Below, in pieces: positions 35,199 to 47,779 of a DNA stretch of 64,000 nt (position 1 is the first letter of the stretch; every line of letters begins with the position of its first letter). The position numbers and the translations under genes are program-made. The stretch comes from Gibbula magus (lineage: Eukaryota; Mollusca; Gastropoda; Trochida; Trochidae). The DNA is taken from contig OW388289.1 in the NCBI GenBank assembly GCA_936450465.1, forward strand, positions 66,710,420 to 66,774,419, written 5' to 3'. The notes under the pieces are model-generated. The model did not search any database. It was not told the DNA's origin and saw only the letters and a program-made list of their open reading frames with translations.

Positions 35199-37940
35199 AG
35201 AAATGTGGCACATATTCCACTCTAGCCAATGTAACAAACAGTTTATAGCCCCAAGAGATGGCATGTGGTTATCAACTTGGATACAATGATATATTTGCTA
35301 TTGCTGTTCCTTTTGCTGAATCTGCACAATGGCTACAGGGTTCTTGCTTTAATAAGGTACGAACATGTTGATATTCACTGTTCCATTGAAACTACAGCAA
35401 AGTGATAGTTTCTGTCAGATATCACTAGTGTAATACCGATGTATGACTGATGTCAAACAATTTTAATTTACAGTGTCAATTGATAGTAGTCACAGTGTTA
35501 ACTGGCCGCCAGTTACTCTCAAAAGTATAGTAGTGTTCGAGAATTTACAAGGAAGTACGTATCATATGTCTGAGTTTATTTTTGTCATCATCTCCGAAAT
35601 TCAGTGGTAAGTTTGACACAAGTATTCACGAGGGACCGATAATTTCGAGCTCAAATATGATTTTTATTCCATTACAGAAATTTCCTTACAGATTACATGT
35701 ATATTGTATTCCCATACTAAAAAAGGCTATTCATATATATTAATGAACCTATATATTTATTTCTTATTATTCAATATTCATTTCTAAACACTTTTTTATC
35801 TTAAATATATTACCAACACTTTCAACATGAAGATTAAGCTTTCAATAGTAAAGGTATACACAATCATAGGTTCTAAAGATAAACTTTAAACTTCAAATTA
35901 TTTCGATTGCACTTTTTCCAAATCAAAGAACACCTTCACGTGTACATAACACCTGTCACGTAATTTATGAATTTCAATAATTATCTTACATATCAAGGAG
36001 CAGATTGAAATTATGTAGTCACATATACGACATAATGTTTTGCATAATCTAAGACTAATTAACTATGCAGGTTAAATCGATTGTAAGAGTCAGTCGACCC
36101 ATGATAATCAGAATTATATAATCTTATATAGTTACATAGTATCATACAAGTGCCTATTGAAATTGACTTTGTTTGCAAAAATGACAATTAATCCATGCTA
36201 TACTATGCCTTACTTACTCTAAATATACTTTCCATATCATTCATTTAACAATTTTACACGTTTGAATGTCTTTACGAAAACATATTTAAAATTATATTAG
36301 GCGTTATGCCCCAGCATTGTTTGTGCAGATTTTGAATGAAAGTGTCTTAACTCATGCTGTCTTCACTTATTCAAAACAACATAATGAAAGGTTGACGAGA
36401 TACGAACCTAGACGTCGATTATTGCAATGTAAATTTCGCAATTCACAAATGCAATTCAATGGTGTGAGTTTATAAGTTAGCTCAAAGATGCTCAGCTATG
36501 ACACATTTGTGCATTCAGCATTGCTAACTGTTTCTTTCTCCTACATACACAGCAAATTGACAATGCTGGCGCCAATGTTCCTCACAATGATACATTGGTG
36601 AACATTTCAGTTTGTACATGGTTTAATGATTCCTGTATTCCTAAAGGGGTATTCCATACAAGACAAGGCAAGCTCAAACAACCCAAGGATTGTGTTGTTG
36701 AGTCAAGTATATACAATGAGTGATAAAATTATTCACATATATCTGGAAAAGGAGTGAATTCAAACAATTAGCTTACTCAATTATTCTGAGCATAATGGCA
36801 AAGACTCGGTAATCTTTGGTTAAAACTGTTAAGATACTTTGTGGAAAACGAGGAGGAGAACATACCTACCATGAGTGTGAACTTTTAGCTATTCTGCGAG
36901 GCGAAGATTGTGACACAGTGAAATCACACACATATACTTTGCAGTCAGGTCATGGTTTCCACTATTTCTGTCTATATATATATATGATACGCAATAAATG
37001 TAAAAAATATTCTTGGACAGACTATTACTTCATCTTTTCTATGTCCAATTAGCCATAATAGCACCATTTAGTATATGTGACAAATTTATTTTCACAAATT
37101 TTTTAATTAAAACTTTGTAATCGTAATCCTTGACAATATAAGGGCATAATGATGAATAGTAACTGGTCATCCAAAGTAATTATCCCCGTTTCCTTTGTAA
37201 TCAATAACTCTGGTTCTTGTATTACTGATTTCTTATTTACCTCACCAATTGCAATCAATTTCACCTCTTATTTATAACTGCATAGCTCACGAAGGGGTAT
37301 ATGTTAACAGATGAAAAACTCAATAAACGTCATACTGCAAAAGCCACAAGTCATTTTCCGATTTGCTGAAAAAAACATTTCAAAAGAAGAATGACTCATT
37401 ATCTAAAGGAGTACACTAAGTGTTCGTGGTGACCATATCCCATCCTATCAGTAGTATAATTCCTTTAAAATATGATCTTAAAAGAAAGTAAAAAGCTTTG
37501 ATAAAGCTTACACAGTTGCCAAAAGACAAGCTTCAATACATATAAACTCATTATGGTGACTTCTGACATATATTTTACTCTTGGAAAATGAATTTAACAT
37601 AATATTAAAGTAACATGTTTTGACAACATATGGAAACAAAAGCATGGTAAGATAAACTCTCTGCTTTGAGAATCTTCTCAACATCATCTCTGACTAATTA
37701 TCTTAAGGAAACAGCTTCTGTCTCCAGCATGTGCGTGCAAAGCCACACACGTAGGTGTGATAGGAAACTGCAGGTATGTATTTACCAGGTAAACGCCCCC
37801 TTGAAATCATAGCTATTTGTCACACTATAATTATGTTCATGAACGTTTGACCTGAAAATACTGTCGAAATATTACTTCCCCCAACACCTAATGTTGGTTA
37901 GCATAAATAAATGCAGTCGGAAATAGAAAATAAACTTAAA
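35199..37940. other. No gene seen
   Basis: 2.7 kb of AT-rich sequence; no gene or repeat recognised. The short frame at 36816-37052 has no recognisable domain. Confidence 0.5.
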
Positions 37941-38140
37941 CGAGATGTCAATTATGATGGTATAATGATAGAAAAAGCTTCACATAGATAATTTAAAAAC
38001 AGAATCGTGAGTGTACAGCAGAGAGTGAAAGCTGTGTTATCAGGTGCAGACAAACTGTGGTATTAACACACTTAATGAATTACTGCCAGGAGGATAGACT
38101 CACAAAGCATGGGTTTATAGCGTACAGTACAGATACTGTT
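37941..38140 (+). repeat. Unnamed repeat family, left half (interrupted copy)
   Basis: Matches the minus strand of 15362-16040 from 'gagatgtcaa' through GTGAAAGCTGTGTTATCAGG, TTAATGAATTACTGCCAGGA and up to CAGATACTGTT, where the 5.5-kb element begins. The remainder of the copy continues at 43648. Confidence 0.75.
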
Positions 38141-38141
38141 G

Positions 38142-38209
38142 CACGGTGTACAATCCCATACAGCAAACCGGATATAGTTCGCTGTACGCTCGTTCATTGG
38201 TTCATAGCT
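38142..38209 (+). repeat. Left terminal inverted repeat of 5.5-kb element
   Basis: Begins CACGGTGTACAATCCC. Its reverse complement is found at 43577-43647 with two extra bases after CCCATACAG. Confidence 0.85.
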
Positions 38210-39038
38210 CTGTCATGCGTTTGCTGTTCGTTGGATCAAATGAGTAATTTTAAGTCATTATACAGCTTTACAACGTATGCAAATAGGCTCCGGTTCATCA
38301 ACGTGTGACATGCATACAAGTACAGTGAATAAGTTCTTGAGAAATGGTTGTATGTTGCTGAAAACACATTATTTTTTATTACGAACGCATTTGACAAGCC
38401 CGTGCGTTTTCGATTTTATTCACGTATACAATCATGCTGCTCAAAATGTATCTACATATTGAATTCCTAATAGATTGTACTGTGTACATGTATGTGTAGA
38501 ATTTCAAGTTTCAAAGTCTAGATATGAAGATATCAAAGATGTTAGCAACAACAATGCAACATGACTGTACTGGTTCATAGCCGAAGCGTAGCGTATCGCT
38601 GTATGGAATATAGCCTGTAGTTTCACAACGTCATGAAATCTGATTTTGTTTAAAAGGTGTCTTTATTGATCAACATTTACCGTGTTAATATGTTATATCA
38701 ATGTTCTTGGCAAAGATATGACGGGAATTAAAGTTGTCATAACGGTCATGGGAATTACAGTTTTTTAAATATAACTTGTACTTGCACGGAAGTATTTTAC
38801 ACCAATTTATCAATTGCTTAGCTGTACTATTTTAGGTCAATAACATAGATGAGTCGTTTTCAAAATATGTCAATATTTGGTGCTCATGAAATGACAAAAT
38901 AAAACGTTTGAAAAGTTTGATATTTATTCAATATATGTCATCATATATTAGTACTCTTTCTAAATATATCAGAATTGACCCTTAATTGCAATAATGTTTT
39001 GGTGAAAAAACATGTTTTCTTGAAAATAACATTTTTCA

Positions 39039-41346
39039 TTTCTTTCCCGTAACGATACTCAAATGATGTTATATATTATTAAAAAACATGATTCTTAAAA
39101 TATTTTATGACTGACATGAAGAGCAGATTAGATTTAAACTAAAACCATATAGATATTTGAAGTTGAATTGTTTTATTTCGGTCAAAGAGAATTGTATGCA
39201 GCCTCCCATTAAAACTCCACACATAAGAAAGTTTCCATTTTGTAAATATTAGAAAAACATCAGCGAGAAATACTTTTTATTTCATAAATGTATATGGTTA
39301 CATTCCTACTTCTGTGAACAATGTTTTTTATAGGACAACGTGTCCTAGAAATCTTTAAACAACACAAAACTATTGCTGTTATGGGAAAGAAATGTTTGAT
39401 ACAGGAAATACCAAACTTGTTATAGTAAAGATAGTGACCCTCTGACACACCAATATTGGACACAATTAGAGGAAACACATTGGATACCTTCCAATGGTTT
39501 TAAAATTTGAATCTAGATGAACTATGCTTGAGAAGTTATAAAACGCTATTATGGGTAGCATATGTTTAGTGCTGTTAACGCGTTACAGTAAAGAATATAT
39601 CGTAACAGTAAAGAATTTAGCAATATTAAAGTTGCAAACAACTTCATAAAATCCATAAATGTAAGAAGATGGCACGTGGTCCAGTGCATAGATGAGTCGA
39701 CCGCTATCAGTGAAGTATCAATGGGCGCGGCTGTCAGAATGGGTGGTTGACCCGCTTAATTCCTGAATTAGTAGTAGTGTACTGTACTGAGCTTATTTCC
39801 CTTTTTTGTTCAGCAACCTTTACACATTCTTGTTAATTTATCTTATGTTTTCTCTTTTTCTCTCTCTTTGGCGGCTATTTCTTTATTAGAACATTTCTTC
39901 ATTTTGTTCTGTATTTTTTCTATACCATTGCCATTCTGACGCTCAATTTGCCTTCTCTTCTGTCATGATTTTCCTCTGTCTTAACTTCCGCTGCACTCCT
40001 GCATTGATCATAGCCATTGTGATCCTGTGTGAAGAAAAGACAATTAATTTTGACATCAATTAATGTAAAACAGAAATACTAGGCTTGCATGATTTGGAGC
40101 TTAGTTAATGGTCATAATTTAAGTTGAAATGTGTTAAAATCTTCATTAATGGATCTCTACTGTGACTGAATCTGTTCTTTACTGTAACAGAAAATGTATT
40201 TATCACGGCATGAAGCTTTAACAATGCATTTGAGTTGAAGACACATGTACTAGGATATTGTTCCTGTCATGATTACAGCTCCACAAATTCGGTTGTTGGT
40301 AAATCATTCAATATAATAATTACAGGGATAGATATAATTATTCTTTCCTGTAACAATTATCATTCTTTACTGTAACAAGGGGGGATGATGCTTATCAATC
40401 TGTTTGATCACGTTATGAAACAATCGACTACTGAATCATCTTTCAAATACATTTCATGTCCATACATGAATACACAGTACTTGGAAGTTTTGAAATGTTT
40501 GGTCACAATACACATGTTACGTTATTTTATATCTTTACCGTAATGTAAAGAATCTTTACTGTAACAGAAGGCTGTCTTTACTGTAACGATAATATTCATT
40601 GTGAGTTCACAAGTATGTACCTCTAACAATATTTAAAGTTGAACACACTTGCAGTATGATATAGTATTGATGAAATGATTACACCGACAAAGAGTAAGAT
40701 ATTTGATAAACATTCAATGTAATAATAACAAAAAAATGGATTAATTCTTTCCCATAACAATCACAGTCTTTACTGTAACAGTTCAAGAATAAATGTTCCA
40801 TATTGATCTTCTTGTCACACTAAAGGAGATGAACTAATATCTGAAGTAGTACATGTTTAAACCTACCAATATATTCATATGTAAAAGCTCATTTTGATCA
40901 TTGATCCTCGTTAAAGTTCGGACATATCTTTACTGTAACAAAATCATTCCTTCCTGTAACAAATTTATCGTTACAGAAAAGAATGTTATGGGAAGGAAAT
41001 ACATCAACACAATTTACATTATCAGAAAATCAATGCTCCCTTACAAAGTTTGCACCGTTTAAGAATCAAATGTTCAAACATTCAAATGCTATCATGAAAA
41101 CAAAAGTTTGCCATATTGGACATCTAAAGGTGAAAATACTGTTATAGGAAAGATGCTAAGTAAAAATATGGTCTTAATTCTCACCTTTTGAGACTTCGTC
41201 TGCAGCTTTCACTCAATGCATCATCTTGAGCACTGTGGTATCAAATGGAAAAGAAACTGCCAAAGAGCATGGCAGGAAGTTTGAGTATCCAAGCAACAGG
41301 GACCATACATTACTTCAAATTTGAAGTTGCCGTTACGGGAAAGAAC
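39039..41346. repeat. Phased array of CTTTACTGTAACA motifs
   Basis: About 17 copies of CTTTACTGTAACA or the variants CTTTCCTGTAACA, CTTTCCCRTAACR, in both orientations. They start near 39041, 39376(-), 39581(-), 39601(-), 40178, 40343, 40365, 40534, 40555, 40577, 40748, 40769, 40929, 40950, 40969(-), 40985(-), 41139(-) and 41330(-). Within clusters, sites are 20-22 bp apart. Clusters recur about every 180-205 bp. Flanks of some units are recognisably similar (for example the 100 bp before 40343 and before 40748). This is best explained as a decayed tandem repeat with a roughly 190-bp unit in which the motif has been kept. Function is unknown. Confidence 0.75.
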
Positions 41347-42759
41347 AAAAACTGAGAGACAACAACAAAACATGATTTATTTCCGAATATTGCAATCAAA
41401 CAAGTTTCTATCTTTATGTCAGTCAACTATACAGTGAATATATACATAGCCATACACCAAAAAATACATAACACTAAGAAATTGCAGCTACAGAGATGAT
41501 TAATAAGCAACAATGTGGCTGAGAGACAAGGAAAAATCGTCATTTTTGGCATTTTGAAATATTGTAGGAAAAAATAAAATGATATATGCACATATATAAC
41601 CATGAATATTACTAGATAATTACACAATGTCCTTAATAAAGCACAAAAAAATAAATAAATTTGTAAGGATTAATATTTTATAAGGCAAAGACAAGAATTC
41701 CTGCATCTTTTGAAAAAGACTCAGATGATCAATTCGGAACATATCTATTTTAAGTCAGAAGTCCATGTCCATGTTCAATTCATGTTTCCGAGACTGTATT
41801 TACAGTACTAAATATGCTGGGGGAAGCGGCATGCACGCATTGATCGTGACTGTAGTGACATCATTAATTTGTGACGTCGTTAATTATGACGTAATTACAT
41901 TCCTATCTTGCAACTGCTCGATTGCTGGTTCACTATTTACTAACATTTTTCTCATTCTGCGACAATAGTTACAATATAAACAAGTTTTTAATCATATAAT
42001 TTAAGATTCATTTTGTGAATAAAATTCAACGGTTACATAATAATCTTACATTATATATTAACTATTTAGATGCCCACAGCTTGAAGGTATGAGAATTTTA
42101 TGAATGGGGTCAAACTCCACGCTAAAGCTCGGTTTTTAACAAAATAATTAACACGGGGCAAAATCGTATAATTCCTTGCAACTCTTTGATTACTCTTATA
42201 TATAACAGAATTCAAAGAAAGTTTATTTGAGAATCAGTTGGAACGTACATTCACCTTTGGAAGTTTTCTTCTGACACTCCTGTAGTTATTTTTCGTGCCC
42301 AAGATGATTTAAAAAAAACCCCAATCAGTTCTAAAAAAAATTGGTAACATCACTCTATGTCATCTGGACGGTCAATTGTGGAGCGATAACCAATATACGA
42401 CTTCGGAAAACAGCATGTAAGCAATATTGTCTAATGGGAATGCATTGAAAATGACCAGTCTTGAACATTTCAGAAATATATCCTGCCCAACTTGTTTGGA
42501 GTTATGTAAAACGTCTGGAAGCATCAGTTCTGTCATGGTACCCCAATCTAAGCTCTCACAAAGAGATCACAATTATCGGGGAAATCTCCGATTCGTTATT
42601 CTCGACCCACAGAGGTATACTCCCTTCAGATCCTAACCTTCTAGAAGGCCAATGGTCAATGATGATTTTGACATCATTTGTGTGAAAGAGACTTTCTCAT
42701 TCCCTGTTTGAAAGTCACAATAGCAATAGACGGATTTTAATTCAAGGTCACACATACCA

Positions 42760-43020
42760 AACGTTAATAATGACGTTATGTTATCGAGAAGTACTGATTG
42801 TTGCCGGAAATTAACATTATTATGTTGGTCGACTCAGTATTGTGACGATATAATTGTAAAAGTAGTGATTTCTGACCGAAAAACGGACAATGCACCGCGA
42901 CTGACGCGTATCTACATGTTCATCTACATATCTACATATCTACATCAAACATAATTTTGGAAACTTATTTGCAACAGATAAAAAGACAAATTTGGGTTGC
43001 TAATGTTAAATAAGTCATAT
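42760..43020 (+). repeat. Dispersed repeat, diverged copy of 55260-55510
   Basis: Colinear with 55260-55510: TGACGTTATG, TTATCGAGAAGTACTGA, GTTGCCGGAAATTA, GACGATATAAT, GTAGTGATTTCTGA and ACAAATTTGGGTT all have counterparts. It lies inside the 5.5-kb element. No coding capacity recognised. Confidence 0.65.
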
Positions 43021-43576
43021 AACTACCTAGCATGTAAATCGGACGTGTAGTTCCGGTAATTGCACATGTATAATTAATTTTCTCCATTTTAATTGGAAAC
43101 TAGTAACTAAATAAAAAACACAATGGATGCACAATGGATGCATCTGTAACAAAATAACCCAAAATATTTAAGTAAGAGTGTCTATTTATAAAAGAAAATG
43201 CAACCATGCACTTACATACTGGAACTATAAACCATACAGTGATTTCTGTTGGATGTGCTATCAACCAACTGTATTGGCAGCTATCAAACTGTATGGTAAT
43301 GGCACATCTGTAAGTTTAATGATCATATATTTCATATATTATCAAGTTGTATCCACAAAGTACTACTATGAGAGCATTTCGACATTATATGTGGTGCGCT
43401 TAGCGGAGGAGCAAGATCGGCAATGCGTTTTTGATATGAGAAAGATTTCAGAGGGTCATGATTGAATATCGCAGTGAATTCTTCTGTATAAGTATAAGAA
43501 GAAGTATTTTGCAAATTTGTGTGCGTGAATTATACTCTCAAATATTTAAAACGAGAAAAAGCAGCCCGTGTCAACA

Positions 43577-43647
43577 TAGCTATGAACCAATGAACGAGCG
43601 TACAGCGAACTATATCCGGTTTGCACTGTATGGGATTGTACACCGTG
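43577..43647 (-). repeat. Right terminal inverted repeat of 5.5-kb element
   Basis: Inverted partner of 38142-38209. Ends ATTGTACACCGTG at 43647, directly followed by TGTTTATAACC of the host repeat. Confidence 0.85.
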
Positions 43648-43820
43648 TGTTTATAACCTTTGCTTCTATTGGCTTGGATTAGCTCAAGTTCTAGAATGTA
43701 TGACAGGTTACTCGGAAAACTACAATGATATTGCTTTGATATGGGGAAGAACAAAACGGTTACTTTTGACGTCCAAGGTGGTGAATGAAAACAGGCACTC
43801 AAAGACTACCAGGTACAGTA
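43648..43820 (+). repeat. Unnamed repeat family, right half (interrupted copy)
   Basis: Starts TGTTTATAACC and matches the minus strand of 15362-15790 through TCTAGAATGTATGACAGGTT and GATATGGGGAAGAACAAAAC to CAAAGACTACCAG. Together with 37941-38140 it restores the uninterrupted repeat. Confidence 0.75.
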
Positions 43821-45040
43821 TAGGAACATGCATTTGTCTTTTCCTTGCCTTACGTTTATTTTCAGTCAGTAAAATATGAGGTGGGATATGTTTCTTGTGT
43901 AATTAGTTTAAGTTGGTTGATTCTTTCAATACGTGGATTTGGCACAAGTTTTCCGTCTAAGAAACACGTGATCTGTACAGCCCCTTTAATTAGTTCCCAG
44001 TTGCATGCTATGGTGTCGGTCACTGAATATTTAGAATCCATTCCTTACCTTCAATCCTTGTTATGAGGGTTGTATCATCACTGACATGCTACACGCATCA
44101 CATATAATGATACATCATTATTGTCGTTTTAAAGAGAATTAATTAATGAAGTAAGTTATGAAATGTGCATCTTAATCTTAATGTCATGGGTTAAATGAGG
44201 AAAACTAACCTAGTAAATTTGTCTGAATGACTGACATTACCTTACCAAGATGTAGTATCATCCAATTTAGTCACCACCTCCAGTCATTTGTCTCCACGAT
44301 TTCCGGTAGATTTGACAGCTGCATGAGAAATACGAGATATCTGATATTTGGAAATGGAAATACATGACCAGCCAATATTTCAATAGTTAATGACATTATC
44401 ATATTATGCCTCATATTTCGTTTGATATTGTGTTGTGATGTATAAGCATAAACAGTTTTCATCATTTCATTTCATAAACATTTTACTCTCTAAATTGAAA
44501 ACATCAATCCCACCAGTCTTTCTGTTCCTATATATCAACTATTCTTGCAACGTTAATCACTTTATCCTACTTACAGGTAGTGGACAGCAGAATGTGACTT
44601 CTTCCCTTACATGGTACCATATTATTACTTACTTTGAACTCCCTATTCTATATAGTTTGCGATTAATTTTCACTTTCAGTGATTTTTTTTAATAATCAAT
44701 ATCATTTGGGCCATGTTGTTTAAATCAACACTGTAAAGAAATTTGTTCTTTTTATATTTTCAGCGCAAGACAATAACAGATTAGTCGGCAGAGTATAAAT
44801 ACTTCAGTTAATGACTTGTCATTAAATAATATGATGTTTCTATTATATGAAGAGATATATTGAAGATGAAAGATAACAAGAGATGGTTGACATGATTAAC
44901 CTGAAAACGGATACGTTGGAATACCAATGTGAATAAGATTTACACGTTAAGTAATTGTTTAAAGCGTCATGACATTTAGTTAGACAAAGAAGTGTCTTCA
45001 AAGAATGATGTGCATAATATCCATATTCACAGGTTAACAG
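43821..45040. other. No gene seen
   Basis: AT-rich non-coding DNA; short open frames without domains. Confidence 0.5.
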
Positions 45041-45440
45041 AATACCTCTAAGACGACCAATGGTGACCCATCGACGTTTTCAGTTTGCTGTACAGCACCG
45101 CATAACAGTACATCACTTCATTGTACTGACGACTCTCATTTTCTTCTTCATCGAGTTGATGGACGTGTGAATGGGCGCAGATTGGAGGGGGAAAAGTTAC
45201 GAGATGACTGGGTATAAGGTGTAGCTGGCGGAGGTCGTTTTACTGTTACAAGCTGCTCGCCAGATATATTTCAGTTTCCTTTGTAAGATGACAAAACCCG
45301 ACCAAATCGTGCAAAAGCCATTGACGACTTTCTATTCCAAGTAGGACTCCATTGACCCCCTGCGATTGCTCTCAAAAACTCCGATAAGTGGGACATAATT
45401 GAGATGACATACTGGCAGCTGAATCAGCTAGTAGTTACAA
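45041..45440 (+). pseudogene. Tc1-like transposase pseudogene, family 2
   Basis: Conceptual translation from about 45128 gives DDSHFLLHRVDGRVNGRRL, corresponding to the first catalytic block (SDESRFLLHRVDGR) with an Asp kept, then GVAGGGRFTV. Further on, DDKTRPNRAKAIDDFLFQVG matches the second catalytic block (DDNARPHRAR). The final NPIE region is unreadable after frame damage near 45365. Several stops are present. Wording differs from the family-1 copy at 12.6 kb, so it is an independent family. No terminal repeats are found. Confidence 0.65.
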
Positions 45441-45879
45441 AGTAGGATTGACGAATCAATACTAAGGTCTTCAGAACACCCTTTTAAAAATGACAAAAAA
45501 ACATGAAATTATGGACCCCTACGCATTTTCCATGTAGAAAAAACTGTGACCATTTTCATAATCAAATGTTTGACTTTGATTACCCTATAAGTAGATGTAC
45601 ATGTATTCGTTTTCTTAGATTACTAGTTAATGTTTTGTTCTCGTGGGCCCACGACGTTGTCACGTTTAACGCATAACTGTCAACTCTTTATGAAAAGATT
45701 CACCAGAAAATGTGTGCATACACAGGTGTACATCAAGTTTCAGTTGCATTTACAATCCTTCGAAGTTTGATGCAAATGGCGTTTGAGCAATTTAAATTTC
45801 TTGTCACTTCGCGCAATCTCTGACAGATGCATACTTGAAAAGCGGTATCCATATTAAAATGATATATCTGCTTAAAAAT

Positions 45880-46425
45880 GAGCTTTCAATAATGTCCTTA
45901 TCTGTATCGAACAATAATTCTCCAAAGAAACTATCCCTCGAAAAGTTTCAAAATCTGAAAATGTGTATATGATATAGGAGTACTGTGTGTCAGATAACAA
46001 CAATGTTAAGTTACTTTTGGGGATCATATTGGAAAAAGGTTTGATAACGGGTTTCAATATCATGTTTTTTATTTTATATCATTTTCATGGGCAGATAACT
46101 CAAGTGAGGGATAAAACTGAAAATTCAGCTTTAGTATAGTTTTTAAAGTTTATTCAGCTTTAGAAATGAACTATCAATAATGTCCGTATCTGTATCGAAC
46201 AATAATTCTCCAAAGAAACTATCCCCCAAAACATTTCAAAATCTGAAAATGCGTAAATGATATAGGAGTAATGTGTATCAGATAACAAAAATGTTAAGTT
46301 ACTTTTGGGGATCATGTTTTATTTTTATATCATTTTCATGGGCAGATAACTCAAGTTCAGGGACCGAACTGAAACTTCAGCTTTAGTATAGTTTTTAAAG
46401 TTTATTCAGCTTTCAAATGATCTAT
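45880..46425 (+). repeat. Tandem duplication, period about 287 bp
   Basis: The segment with CAATAATGTCC at 45888 recurs at 46175 (287 bp). Shared blocks include CGAACAATAATTCTCCAAAG, GATATAGGAGTA, TTAAGTTACTTTTGGGGATC and CATGGGCAGATAACTCAAG. The second copy lacks about 30 bp near its middle. A third start (TTATTCAGCTTTCAAATGA) is cut off at about 46425. Confidence 0.8.
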
Positions 46426-46439
46426 CACAGATAGCTGTA

Positions 46440-46695
46440 TACATTTCCGTTAGTATGGAGATGTTTTACAAAGACGAGTATCCTCAAACCCCCCAAAAAC
46501 CATATCAATATCCCCGCGACCATTAGGTCCGTACCTCCCGTGTTCAGGTACCCATTTAAACAGCTGGGTGGATTGAGTGCAAGATTCATGAGTATAAGGA
46601 CCAGGTCACAAATGTTTGATATCACCACCGGGATTCGAACCCAGGCCGTTGGCGTGAGAGGCCAGCATGCTAAGCACTACACCACTGTGCTCCAC
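46440..46695 (-). mobile_element. tRNA-derived SINE
   Basis: Read on the minus strand from 46693: GGAGCACAGTGGTGTAGTGC, CATGCTGGCC and GGGTTCGAATCCCGG. The last block is a good pol III B box, and the first contains an A-box-like stretch. The tRNA-like head is about 75 bp (46617-46693) and is followed by an unrelated body ending near 46470 (CCATTTAAACAGCTGGGTGG on the plus strand lies in it). Lack of an anticodon stem pairing and of a proper acceptor stem argue against a functional tRNA gene. Confidence 0.65.
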
Positions 46696-47269
46696 ATATA
46701 TATTGATGTAATATATATATGTTCATTCATATGTTTATTTAACAATTTAATATCGCAATTTCGCAGCAGAAAAGGTTGACATTCCAATACAACTTACTTC
46801 AGGGTACTTCTAACCAAATAGTATCTCCACATTGTCACCGTTGAAACACATACTATTTGTCATTCGTCGGTTGTTGATGATAAAATAGTTTGCTTTTGTT
46901 GGAATTTATAAGATAATTTTGTTTCGGAATTCATCGTTTTTCAACAAACCAAAATCTAGTTTAAAACCGACACACGTTACCTTTTATCACAATTGTTATA
47001 ATTGTCAGTTATTGTTTTACGTCTAACTTCCTTCTTGCGTGCCATTTCTGAGTGAGCAGGCTTTGCGGTTGTTCTACTTTTCGTTAGAAGTGTAGTCAGA
47101 TTAACACATGTGTAACTTCTAAGCGCATTGTTCTATATTAACAAAATACCGAATTGTGGAACTCATTACTGTGAAATCGTACAATGTTCCCCTATCAATT
47201 TACAATATTCAATATGTATCTAATGCATTGACTACATCACAAAGCATCTAGGAATACAAAGGTTAATGG
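46696..47269. other. No gene seen
   Basis: AT-rich non-coding sequence. Confidence 0.45.
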
Positions 47270-47600
47270 CTAAATATCATTAAGAGAAATATAAAATCTT
47301 AAATTCATGATCAAACAAAGATGTATCATTTTGCAGTAGATCGCCCCATATCATCATAATGATCATCCTCGGTTACCCATGGTTTTATATATGCTCCGTT
47401 ACTATAGTGGAGAGTAACGGAGCATATATAAAACCATGGGAAACCGAGGATGCATAATGATTTGAATACTCAATCGATGAACATAGGCGATGAACGCTAG
47501 GTGATATTATTAAGAGAAAAATAAAATATAAAATCTTAAAATCATGATTAAACAAAGATGTATCATTTTACAGAGGATTGTCCCATATCATGTCATATCA
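47270..47600 (+). repeat. 75-bp direct repeat flanking a hairpin
   Basis: The segment 'attaagagaaatataaaatc' through ACAAAGATGTATCATTTT and CCATATCAT occurs at about 47278-47355 and again at about 47508-47592. The hairpin at 47364-47452 sits between the two copies. Confidence 0.7.
47364..47452. repeat. 89-bp near-perfect hairpin
   Basis: Arms run from CATCCTCGGTTACCCATGG through TTTTATATATGCTCCGTTACT and fold back perfectly except at one position (GGTTACCC against GGGAAACC), closing on 'atagtgg'-type loop. This is among the strongest foldbacks in the window. Confidence 0.8.
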
Positions 47601-47779
47601 TGTCGATCGATGAAATACAATGTGGGGATATAGAACAGAGTCATGATACAGTCAATTTCTTATTATTATGTCTTCACCACCAAACTAATCTGGTGTAAAG
47701 CCCAGACATGTCTTGCATCCCAGACATGTAAAGCTATTATCTCTTTAAATGGTTTTCAGAGGGAAATTAGTTATATAAA

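Larger units (their letters stand above)
38141..43647. mobile_element. 5.5-kb terminal-inverted-repeat element, non-autonomous
   Basis: Terminal inverted repeats of about 70 bp (38142-38209 and 43577-43647) start CACGGTGTACAATCCCATAC and run through ATATAGTTCGCTGTACGCTC and TTGGTTCATAGCT, differing only by a 2-base indel. They split a copy of the 15.4-kb repeat. Comparison with that uninterrupted copy shows TGTT (38137-38140 and 43648-43651) as a 4-bp target duplication; 3 bp (GTT) is the alternative, because one extra G sits at the left end. No frame inside exceeds about 95 codons or looks like a transposase, so it must have been moved by another element. A CAC terminus with a 3-4 bp duplication suggests the CACTA/Chapaev (CMC) or Academ groups; this is tentative. 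The interior holds a phased motif array (39039-41346) and a diverged dispersed repeat (42760-43020). Confidence 0.8.

Noticed and set aside
41765..41968. Frame near several TGACGT words as a promoter plus gene
   Set aside because: The sites are not perfect CREs, the frame has no recognisable feature, and it lies inside the 5.5-kb repeat element.
46617..46693. Functional tRNA gene on the minus strand
   Set aside because: The B box is good, but acceptor and anticodon stems do not pair properly and a SINE-type body follows, so it is a tRNA-derived SINE head.
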